Assembly: GCA_027489915.1 (NCBI GenBank)
Contig: JAIXZB010000167.1
Coordinates: forward strand, 1-5,501
Length of the DNA: 5,501 nt
DNA from: Rickettsiales bacterium
Lineage (GTDB): Bacteria > Pseudomonadota > Alphaproteobacteria > Rickettsiales > UBA3002
Direction: 5' to 3'
Below are positions 1 through 4,918 of the stretch, piece after piece. Both the position numbers and the translations under genes were made by a program. Every line of letters starts with the position of its first letter. Within the stretch, counting starts at the first letter, position 1. The notes under the pieces were generated by a model, which was not told the origin of the DNA, did not search any database, and saw only the letters and a list, made by a program, of their open reading frames with translations.

Positions 1-665
1 AAAACATCTCACTCGAATACGTTCCGGGCAAGCCTGTACTGCGTAATTTGTCGCTACATCTCGAGCCTGGGTCGTTCACCTTCATCACGGGTGCCAGTGG
101 TGCGGGCAAATCCTCGCTGCTCAGCATGCTGGCGCTGTCGCTCAAGCCCACACAAGGCACCGTGCGTTTATTTGGCGAGGATATGACCAACCTCACCCGC
201 GAAGATTTGCCCGAACTGCGCCGCAAAATCGGCACGGTGTTTCAGGATTACAATCTGCTGGGTCACATCACCGTTGCCGAAAATGTCGGGCTACCGCTTA
301 AAATCCTTGGTGAAGACCCGTTGCAAATCGAAGCCAAAGTCGCCGAATTGCTTGAATGGATCGGGCTCGAAGGATACGGCGATGCACGGCCTAACCTGCT
401 TTCTGGTGGACAAAAGCAGCGTGTGGCTATTGCACGCGCAGTCATTAACCGCCCCCTCATTATTCTCGCCGATGAGCCTACAGGTAACCTCGATCACGAG
501 CTCAGCATGCGCCTCATGTATCTGTTCCGTTCGCTCAATAAAATCGGCACAACGATACTATTTGCCACCCATGATGATTCGCTCATTCAAGCATTTCCAT
601 CCTATGGCGTGATGAACCTGAAGGATGGACAACTCGTCCACACCCGTGCTGCAAGCTCAGCTTAG
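1..665 (+). CDS. ftsE: Cell-division ABC transporter ATP-binding protein FtsE (5' end cut by window)
   Basis: ATPase subunit of FtsEX, the inner-membrane complex that couples ATP hydrolysis to septal peptidoglycan hydrolysis during division. The frame is open from position 3 (220 visible codons). E. coli FtsE is about 222 residues, so only a few N-terminal codons are missing. The TTG at 48 is not the start, because the residues before it (LEYVPGKPVLRN) already match the family. Counting the codon at 3 as residue 1, I see Walker A GASGAGKSS (30-38), the Q-loop in VFQDYNLL (Q81), signature LSGGQKQRVAIARA (from 133), Walker B LIILADEP (152-159), D-loop GNLD (161-164) and H-loop ATHD (H190). The VFQDYNLL, ADEPTGNLD and LNKIGTT segments favour FtsE over LolD or MacB. 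Its partner ftsX is not adjacent but lies about 1.9 kb away on the other strand. The TAG stop overlaps the plsC stop. Confidence 0.93.
   Translation, partial: NISLEYVPGKPVLRNLSLHLEPGSFTFITGASGAGKSSLLSMLALSLKPTQGTVRLFGEDMTNLTREDLPELRRKIGTVFQDYNLLGHITVAENVGLPLKILGEDPLQIEAKVAELLEWIGLEGYGDARPNLLSGGQKQRVAIARAVINRPLIILADEPTGNLDHELSMRLMYLFRSLNKIGTTILFATHDDSLIQAFPSYGVMNLKDGQLVHTRAASSA
662..665. other. Interlocked convergent stop codons of ftsE and plsC
   Basis: The + strand TTAG contains the ftsE stop TAG (663-665) and, on the minus strand, the plsC stop TAA (664-662). The two genes therefore overlap tail to tail by 4 bases. There is no room for an intergenic terminator, so each transcript probably runs into the 3' part of the other gene as antisense RNA. 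The overlap is read directly from the sequence; the transcriptional consequence is inference. Confidence 0.9.
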
Positions 666-1375
666 GCCTGTTCTAGTAATTTCACGGTCGCTGTTTCGAT
701 GCGCTGTTTCAAATCATCCAGCCACGCATCTTTGGCACTTCCTGCTGGAGGCATGGCAGGTAAAAACTCGATAACCGCATTACCAGAGCGTTTTTTAAGC
801 AAGGATTTAGGCCAGTACTTGCCTGAGTTAAGTGCAACCGGCACTACAGGAATTTGGAGCGCCTCGCTCAAGCGCGTGATGCCCATTTTGTAGCGCGTAT
901 CCGCACCTACCTGTGTGCGTGTACCTTCGGGGAAAATAATGATAGAGCGCCCCTCAGCCACATATTTCTGCGATTGGGTGATAATTTCATTCATCGCATT
1001 TTTTCCGTCCTTGCGGTCAATGCCAATATTGCCTGTACGCCACAAAAACCATCCAAATACAGGGATGAAATATAACTGCCGCTTGAGCACAAAGGTAGCA
1101 TCCCCAAACATCGCGCGCAGCATAAAGGTATCCCACGCCGATTGATGCTTTACCGCGTAGATAACAGGCGTTTTACTGATATGCTGATAGCCGCGTATGT
1201 GCGACTGAATACCGCTTGTTTTGCGCAGCAAATAGAGCGCTGCCTGCGCCCATTGCTGGGATAGAATCTGCGAGGCGCGGCGACTAAACAACGCTGGCCA
1301 CAAAAACACACCCACCGCGAGCGTCATCAGCATCAGCAACACAAAAAATACGATGTCACACACACGTAATTTCAT
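662..1375 (-). CDS. plsC: 1-acyl-sn-glycerol-3-phosphate acyltransferase (PlsC/LPLAT family)
   Basis: Acylates lysophosphatidic acid at sn-2 to give phosphatidic acid, the phospholipid precursor, at the inner membrane. The protein is 237 residues, normal for the family. A hydrophobic N-terminal segment (about 7-30) is followed by the acyltransferase blocks: catalytic HX4D as KHQSAWD (H77, D82), the block around LKRQLYFIPVFGW and GNIGIDR (97-121), the substrate-binding FPEGTR (148-153), and VPVALNSG (178-185). I chose the ATG at 1375 over the in-frame GTG at 1393, because this ATG overlaps the ydcF stop as ATGA and has AGGA-type ribosome binding sequence just upstream. It is the last gene of the minus-strand cluster, and its stop interlocks with that of ftsE. 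Acyl-chain and lysolipid specificity cannot be read from sequence. Confidence 0.93.
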   Translation of the reverse strand: MKLRVCDIVFFVLLMLMTLAVGVFLWPALFSRRASQILSQQWAQAALYLLRKTSGIQSHIRGYQHISKTPVIYAVKHQSAWDTFMLRAMFGDATFVLKRQLYFIPVFGWFLWRTGNIGIDRKDGKNAMNEIITQSQKYVAEGRSIIIFPEGTRTQVGADTRYKMGITRLSEALQIPVVPVALNSGKYWPKSLLKKRSGNAVIEFLPAMPPAGSAKDAWLDDLKQRIETATVKLLEQA

Positions 1376-1968
1376 GCTTCCTGTCCTAACCACGCGCGCA
1401 GGCGCACCAGCCAGAATTTATGGAATTCGGATAGCACAATACGCCGTGTGGTTTCGTGCTGCCACCAGCGATCACGGCGAAATGCCTCGGGCGATACGGG
1501 GTCGGAAATAATCGTCACATTCGGCATCAGCATCTGGCATTCAAACAGGCTTCGGGGCATATGGTATCCTGCTGTTATCAGGCGCATGGATGTATAACGA
1601 TGTTCATGCATAAACTTTGCTGTCTCGGTCGCATTGCTCTGGGTATCGTTTGCTGCGTAATCGAGCACTAGCCGTTCGGGTTTTTTTTCCACTTCGCGCT
1701 GGGCTGCGGCACTTGCGTATTTTTGCATCAATTCTGCCGCAGTGACACCTTCTCCCACACCACTGATGAAAAGGATTTTCCCAAGTGTATTCTCAAGCGC
1801 CTCAAATCCGCGTGATACCCGCAAATCCCCGCCTGTAAGTACCACAATCACATCGGTTGTAGTTGATGTATCCTTCGCTTTAAGCGGAATCGTATGGACA
1901 AACGCTACAAGCCCGCCCGTCCAGACAAAGGCGCAGAAGGTAATAAGTGTGAGTAATGTGCGAAACAT
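1372..1968 (-). CDS. YdcF/DUF218 family membrane-anchored protein
   Basis: A 198-residue member of the YdcF/SanA/ElyC (DUF218) family. Some members are linked to envelope barrier function or peptidoglycan/undecaprenyl metabolism, but the reaction is generally unknown. One hydrophobic helix (about 5-26) should anchor it in the inner membrane with the domain outside the cytoplasm. The DUF218 domain starts near 39: VIVVLTGGDLRVSRG (40-54), LFISG (66-70), DYAANDTQSNATETAKF (103-119, the acidic and NT/E motif) and RLITAGYHMPRS (129-140). The ATG at 1968 lies 9 bases after the gmhB stop, with only a weak TAGG upstream, so coupling to gmhB translation is likely. The gene overlaps plsC by ATGA. Codons 94-96 include a run of eight A residues. 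YdcF-like genes beside ftsX and plsC are a familiar alphaproteobacterial arrangement. The precise role is unknown. Confidence 0.85.
   Translation of the reverse strand: MFRTLLTLITFCAFVWTGGLVAFVHTIPLKAKDTSTTTDVIVVLTGGDLRVSRGFEALENTLGKILFISGVGEGVTAAELMQKYASAAAQREVEKKPERLVLDYAANDTQSNATETAKFMHEHRYTSMRLITAGYHMPRSLFECQMLMPNVTIISDPVSPEAFRRDRWWQHETTRRIVLSEFHKFWLVRLRAWLGQEA
1378..1387 (-). promoter_or_regulatory. Ribosome binding site of plsC
   Basis: On the minus strand the bases before the ATG at 1375 read TTAGGACAGGAAGC. They contain AGGA 8 bases from the start and a second AGGAA only 2 bases away. The site lies inside the end of ydcF. It is what decides for the ATG at 1375 over the GTG at 1393. 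Confidence 0.6.
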
Positions 1969-1977
1969 CAGCGAAAC

Positions 1978-2529
1978 CTAATCGGCTTTCTGTGCGCTGG
2001 CTAGCAGTAGCTGTGCTGCTTCCTGCAGATTTTTCACAAACAACGTCGATGCGAGGTGTGGCGGCAACGCTTTTTTGGTATTTTCGCCTTTTCCTGTCGC
2101 CACTAGAATAGCTTTTACACCGGCTGCATATGCTGCTTCCACATCGCGCAGCGCATCACCAATCATGATAGTGTTTTCTGGTGTTGCACCATAATCCTGC
2201 ATCGCTTCTAACAACATTCCCGCTGCGGGTTTGCGACGGGTGGACGGTGTGTCTGGCGCTTCGGGCGCCACATAGATGTTTGCAATGCTGCCACCTACTT
2301 CGGCAATGCTACTACACATTGCAGCATGGATTTCTTCCAGCAACGCAGGGCTTACAAGCCCCTTTCCAATGACCGATTGGTTGGTGGCAATCACAAGCGT
2401 ATGCCCTGCTTTGGTGAGTGCAGCAATGGCTTCGCGCGCACCATCTATGAAACGAAATGCAGCATGCGATTGCACGCCTTCAGGCAAATCCTCGTTAATC
2501 ACCCCGTCACGGTCTAAAATCAAAAGCAT
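1978..2529 (-). CDS. gmhB: HAD-IIIA phosphatase, GmhB / histidinol-phosphatase-like, without the zinc loop
   Basis: Most likely D-glycero-D-manno-heptose 1,7-bisphosphate 7-phosphatase, which acts in ADP-heptose synthesis for the LPS inner core in the cytoplasm. The 183-residue length fits GmhB. HAD motifs are complete: motif I LDRDGVIN with nucleophile D6 and acid/base D8, motif II ATNQS (T49, N50), K100 in RRKPAAGM, and motif IV MIGDALRDVEAA (D125, D129). The GmhB zinc-binding loop (CxH ... CxC before RKP) is degenerate: the equivalent positions read A88, E90, S96 and R98. That leaves substrate assignment open, since histidinol phosphate or another phosphosugar is possible. The ATG shares one base with the ftsX stop (TGATG), and no strong ribosome binding site is seen, so translation is probably coupled. 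The HAD-IIIA family call is firm; the heptose substrate is inference. Confidence 0.78.
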   Translation of the reverse strand: MLLILDRDGVINEDLPEGVQSHAAFRFIDGAREAIAALTKAGHTLVIATNQSVIGKGLVSPALLEEIHAAMCSSIAEVGGSIANIYVAPEAPDTPSTRRKPAAGMLLEAMQDYGATPENTIMIGDALRDVEAAYAAGVKAILVATGKGENTKKALPPHLASTLFVKNLQEAAQLLLASAQKAD

Positions 2530-3404
2530 CAGTGCATGCGGTGCAGCATCGACTGCACAGTAAAGCGCGTGGCAACAAGCGATACCAGCGCAATGAACAG
2601 TGGCAGCGCAATGAACAATACCACATGCATCAGCGAGAAATGAATCACTGGCAGCACAGGGTTTTTCATCTGCACGGTGGCAATATGCACAGAAAGCAGG
2701 ACTATAGCCGCCGATACCGCGCCAATACAGGCACCGCGCCCAATCAGCCAGCCGTTGTGAAACTGGAACTGGCGCAGAATATACTCATCCGTAGCGCCAA
2801 ACATATGCAGCAAATTCACCACCTTGAAATGCAGGCGCAGCGAAGTGCGCGCTACCAGCACCGCAAGCCCAACAAGGCTTGCAATCAAGCAACAAGCAAG
2901 CAATACCAGCGTTGCCTGAGCAAGCCCCAGCGCATTGGCAAGGTTATTCACCCAGCCTTCAGGGGTCGCCACGCGCCCCACAATCCCTCGCGCTTTCATA
3001 GCAGCAAGCAAGGCCTGCGCATCGAATGTGGTGTTAGGTTCTATCTTCACATCCATCAGCATCGGCAAGCTAACACCCGTGAGCGCCGATGCATCACCCA
3101 GCCACGGCTTAAGCAACCGCGCCACATCTTCGCGGCTCAGTACCACCATATCTTTCACGCCTTTGGTGGTGCGCAGCAAGGCCACCATCTTTTTTTCGGT
3201 CTCAGCGCGGGCGGCATCGGTTGTCGTTATTTGTATCTGAATCGATCCCGCCACATCGCGCTGCTGGGTCGAAAGTGCACCGGCAAAGCTGATTCCCACT
3301 GCCAAAAGCAGCGCGGTTATAGCCACCATCACGGCAATAATCGCGGGCAAAAAGCGGTTCGCATCATCACGTGCAAAAGGGATATCTGATTTGGGCATGA
3401 ACAT
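2529..3404 (-). CDS. ftsX: Cell-division ABC transporter permease FtsX
   Basis: Membrane subunit of FtsEX, which passes FtsE ATPase activity across the inner membrane to murein-hydrolase regulators. At 291 residues it shows the FtsX topology: a short cytoplasmic N-terminus, TM1 (about 19-44), a large periplasmic domain (45-163), then TM2 (164-186), TM3 (219-240) and TM4 (256-280). The cytoplasmic loop after TM2 carries VVNLLHMFGATDEYILRQF (195-213), matching the conserved MKLVGAT-type segment of FtsX. The start is uncertain between ATG at 3404 and ATG at 3398. An in-frame TGA lies two codons before the first, and neither has a clear Shine-Dalgarno. The gene sits 41 bases after grpE and overlaps gmhB by one base. 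Unusually, ftsE is not upstream but converges from the far side of plsC. Confidence 0.88.
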   Translation of the reverse strand: MFMPKSDIPFARDDANRFLPAIIAVMVAITALLLAVGISFAGALSTQQRDVAGSIQIQITTTDAARAETEKKMVALLRTTKGVKDMVVLSREDVARLLKPWLGDASALTGVSLPMLMDVKIEPNTTFDAQALLAAMKARGIVGRVATPEGWVNNLANALGLAQATLVLLACCLIASLVGLAVLVARTSLRLHFKVVNLLHMFGATDEYILRQFQFHNGWLIGRGACIGAVSAAIVLLSVHIATVQMKNPVLPVIHFSLMHVVLFIALPLFIALVSLVATRFTVQSMLHRMH

Positions 3405-3411
3405 GATTCAA

Positions 3412-3421
3412 GCGCTAGCGC
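3412..3421. repeat. 10-base perfect palindrome in the grpE-ftsX gap
   Basis: GCGCTAGCGC is self-complementary and sits in the middle of the 41-base gap, 8 bases upstream of the ftsX ATG on the minus strand. It could be a dimeric regulator site, a small mRNA structure at the ftsX start, or chance. It is not a convincing terminator: as a hairpin it has only a few base pairs, and on the minus strand no T-run follows it. Confidence 0.4.
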
Positions 3422-3445
3422 GTTTTGCGGCGGATGTCCAGTTTC

Positions 3446-4042
3446 TTACGCCTTGGTATCCACCTGTTTTGGCGCTTCACCTTTCATCGCAACGCCCACC
3501 ATGGCAGGGCGCAGCAAGCGGTCGTGAATCGTGTAGCCTGCTTGCAGCACCTGCACTACAGTGCCTTCTTCGGCGTCGGGTGTTGCAATTTGAGCCACGG
3601 CCTGATGCAAGTTATGGTCAAACTTTTCACCCATCGGGTCGATGCGCGTAATGCGTTGTTTCTCAAACGCGCTGAGCAATTCGTTCAGTGTCATCTCGAC
3701 ACCGGTGGCCAAGTTTGCCACGGCTGCATGTTCCTGCTTAAGCTGTTCGGGCACACTGCTTAAAGCGCGCTGCAAATTCTCAAGCACACTCACCAAATCA
3801 CGCGCAAAGCTTGTCACCGCATATTTGCTTGATTCCGCAATATCACGCTCGGCACGACGTCGGGTGTTTTCAGCTTCCGCCAGCGCACGCAGTGCCTGAT
3901 CTTTGAGCGATGCAAGATCTGTCTCTTTTTGTTCCACCAATGCCTGAAGTGCAGCAATCGCCGCTTCTGCATCGTCGTTCATGATTTCCTGCGCTTCTGG
4001 CAGCGCATCTTCTGGCATATTTGTCTGTTCTACAGCGCTCAT
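3446..4042 (-). CDS. grpE: Nucleotide-exchange factor GrpE (Hsp70 cochaperone)
   Basis: GrpE dimers release ADP from DnaK and so drive the DnaK-DnaJ folding cycle in the cytoplasm. The protein is 198 residues, normal for the family. An acidic N-terminus leads into a long alpha-helical/coiled-coil region (about 26-70, including LRALAEAENTRRRAERDI). Then come FARDLVSVLENLQRAL (79-94), the helix GVEMTLNELLSAFEKQRI (114-131), and the beta domain signature: DPMGEKFDHNLHQAV (135-149) and VVQVLQAGYTIHDRLLRPAMVGVA (162-185, in two parts). I chose the ATG at 4042, preceded by AAAGGAG with 5-base spacing. The longer frame back to 4117 would run through the promoter and adds unconserved residues. hrcA, a usual alphaproteobacterial neighbour, is not beside it. 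grpE heads the minus-strand cluster that continues into ftsX. Confidence 0.95.
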   Translation of the reverse strand: MSAVEQTNMPEDALPEAQEIMNDDAEAAIAALQALVEQKETDLASLKDQALRALAEAENTRRRAERDIAESSKYAVTSFARDLVSVLENLQRALSSVPEQLKQEHAAVANLATGVEMTLNELLSAFEKQRITRIDPMGEKFDHNLHQAVAQIATPDAEEGTVVQVLQAGYTIHDRLLRPAMVGVAMKGEAPKQVDTKA

Positions 4043-4047
4043 AGCGG

Positions 4048-4054
4048 CTCCTTT
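4048..4054 (-). promoter_or_regulatory. Strong ribosome binding site of grpE
   Basis: On the minus strand AAAGGAG is followed by CCGCT and the ATG at 4042. It is the best Shine-Dalgarno in the window and fixes the grpE start. Confidence 0.85.
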
Positions 4055-4074
4055 ACGTAACATTACTCCCCGCC

Positions 4075-4104
4075 ATATGGGGTAGGAAACATCCGTTTTG
4101 CAAG
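4075..4104 (-). promoter_or_regulatory. Sigma-32 (RpoH) heat-shock promoter of grpE
   Basis: Reading the minus strand, CTTGCAA (-35; 4104-4098) is followed after 15 bases by CCCCATAT (-10; 4082-4075). The E. coli sigma-32 consensus is CTTGAAA, about 13-17 bases, then CCCCATNT. The -10 is a perfect match, and the -35 differs at one base of seven. Transcription should start near 4068, giving a leader of about 26 bases that holds the AAAGGAG site. No CIRCE inverted repeat (TTAGCACTC/GAGTGCTAA) is present in the region, so control is likely by RpoH rather than HrcA. Confidence 0.8.
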
Positions 4105-4173
4105 CCCCTAATCGCAACGAAGATGATTTCTTCCATGCGGCGGCTTGTCATTATGCGCAAAACCCATTAGTTA
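4098..4173 (+). promoter_or_regulatory. Possible promoter region of rph-rdgB
   Basis: The 159-base gap between grpE and rph must hold the rph promoter. Two weak sigma-70-like candidates are visible on the + strand. One is TTGCAA (4098-4103), 18 bases, GATGAT (4122-4127). The other is TTGTCA (4145-4150), 17 bases, TAGTTA (4168-4173). The first would share its -35 bases with the grpE heat-shock promoter on the other strand. Neither is decisive. Confidence 0.25.
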
Positions 4174-4201
4174 GGGTCATCATTTATCACAGAAAGTATC
4201 T

Positions 4202-4918
4202 ATGCCACGTTCTCAAAATCGCGCTGCCAATGCACTTCGCCCTGTCACCATCACCCCAAACGCAAGCCGCCACGCCGAAGGTTCGTGCGTTATTGCATTT
4301 GGCCACACGCGGGTACATGTCACCGCCAGTGTCGATGAATTCGTGCCACCGTTTTTGCGCAACACAGGCAGTGGCTGGGTGACAGCGGAATATGGCATGC
4401 TGCCACGTGCCACCAACTCACGAAATCCGCGCGAAGCGGCCAAGGGCAAGCAATCAGGCCGCACCCAGGAAATCCAGCGCCTGATTGGTCGCTCGCTGCG
4501 CGCGGCGATAGATTTGAAGCTGCTCGGCGAGCGACAAATTATCATCGATTGCGATGTGCTAGAGGCCGATGGCGGTACCCGTACCGCTTCCATTACAGGC
4601 GGGTATGTGGCGCTTGCGCTTGCGTGCAAAACACTCATGCAACGTGGTGTTCTTAAAAAAAATCCCATGCTGCACCCCGTTGCCGCCGTATCATGCGGCA
4701 TTGTTGCGGGTGAGCCGCTTCTGGATCTCGATTATGTCGAAGATTCAGGTGCCGATGTCGATGCGAACTTTGTGATGACAGGCTCTGGCCAAATTATCGA
4801 AGTGCAGATGAGTGGTGAAGAAGCCACCTTCTCGCGCACAGAAATGGATGCGTTGTTTGGCCTTGCCGAACAAGGCGTCAGCGAACTCATCGCACTGCAG
4901 AAGGCTGCTATTGCATGA
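4202..4918 (+). CDS. rph: Ribonuclease PH
   Basis: Phosphorolytic 3'-5' exoribonuclease that trims the 3' ends of tRNA precursors and other RNAs, using phosphate and releasing nucleoside diphosphates; it works as a hexamer. The protein is 238 residues, equal to E. coli RNase PH, and aligns along its whole length. Visible motifs are the N-terminal LRPVTITPN, HAEGS (24-28), WVTAEYGMLPRAT (59-71), the phosphate-binding SGRTQEIQRLIGRSLRA (86-101; R87), CDVLEADGGTRTASITG (117-133; R127), and the metal-binding/catalytic pair in DYVEDSGADVDANF (D181, D187). The ATG at 4202 is the only start available, because an in-frame TAG lies at 4172. Its ribosome binding site is weak (AGAAAG). The stop overlaps the rdgB start as ATGA, so the pair is co-translated. 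Codons 152-154 include a run of eight A residues. Confidence 0.96.
   Translation: MPRSQNRAANALRPVTITPNASRHAEGSCVIAFGHTRVHVTASVDEFVPPFLRNTGSGWVTAEYGMLPRATNSRNPREAAKGKQSGRTQEIQRLIGRSLRAAIDLKLLGERQIIIDCDVLEADGGTRTASITGGYVALALACKTLMQRGVLKKNPMLHPVAAVSCGIVAGEPLLDLDYVEDSGADVDANFVMTGSGQIIEVQMSGEEATFSRTEMDALFGLAEQGVSELIALQKAAIA

Larger units (their letters stand above)
662..4104 (-). other. Putative heat-shock-headed operon grpE-ftsX-gmhB-ydcF-plsC
   Basis: Five genes run in the same direction with a gap of 41 bases, a 1-base overlap, a gap of 9 bases and a 4-base overlap. No terminator-like hairpin with a T-run is seen between them, and only the grpE upstream region carries a clear promoter. The simplest reading is one transcript from the sigma-32 site. 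A separate ftsX promoter hidden inside the 3' part of grpE cannot be excluded. Confidence 0.5.

Noticed and set aside
48..50. TTG at 48 as the ftsE start
   Set aside because: The frame is open to the window edge and the residues before it match the FtsE N-terminus, so the gene is simply cut by the window.
1376..1393. GTG start of plsC at 1393
   Set aside because: The ATG at 1375 has AGGA/AGGAA upstream and the typical ATGA overlap with ydcF; the six extra residues carry no family signal.
2254..2270. Perfect 6-base-pair hairpin TGGCGC/GCGCCA with a 5-base loop, as a terminator
   Set aside because: It lies inside gmhB, has no T-run on either strand, and its bases encode the normal frame (residues 88-92).
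2880..2912. GCAA/CAAGCAA repeated words
   Set aside because: They encode the Leu/Ala/Cys-rich TM2 of ftsX in frame; this is low-complexity coding sequence and not a repeat array.
2532..3389. Long + strand open frame opposite ftsX
   Set aside because: Its product is rich in His, Gln and Arg and resembles no family; it is the antisense shadow of ftsX, whose membrane topology and motifs are clear.
4043..4117. N-terminal extension of grpE to an ATG at 4117
   Set aside because: It would cover the sigma-32 -10 and -35 elements, adds residues unlike GrpE, and the ATG at 4042 has a much better ribosome binding site.
4162..4177. ACCC...GGGT inverted repeat upstream of rph as an operator
   Set aside because: Only four base pairs match around an eight-base centre, which is expected by chance.
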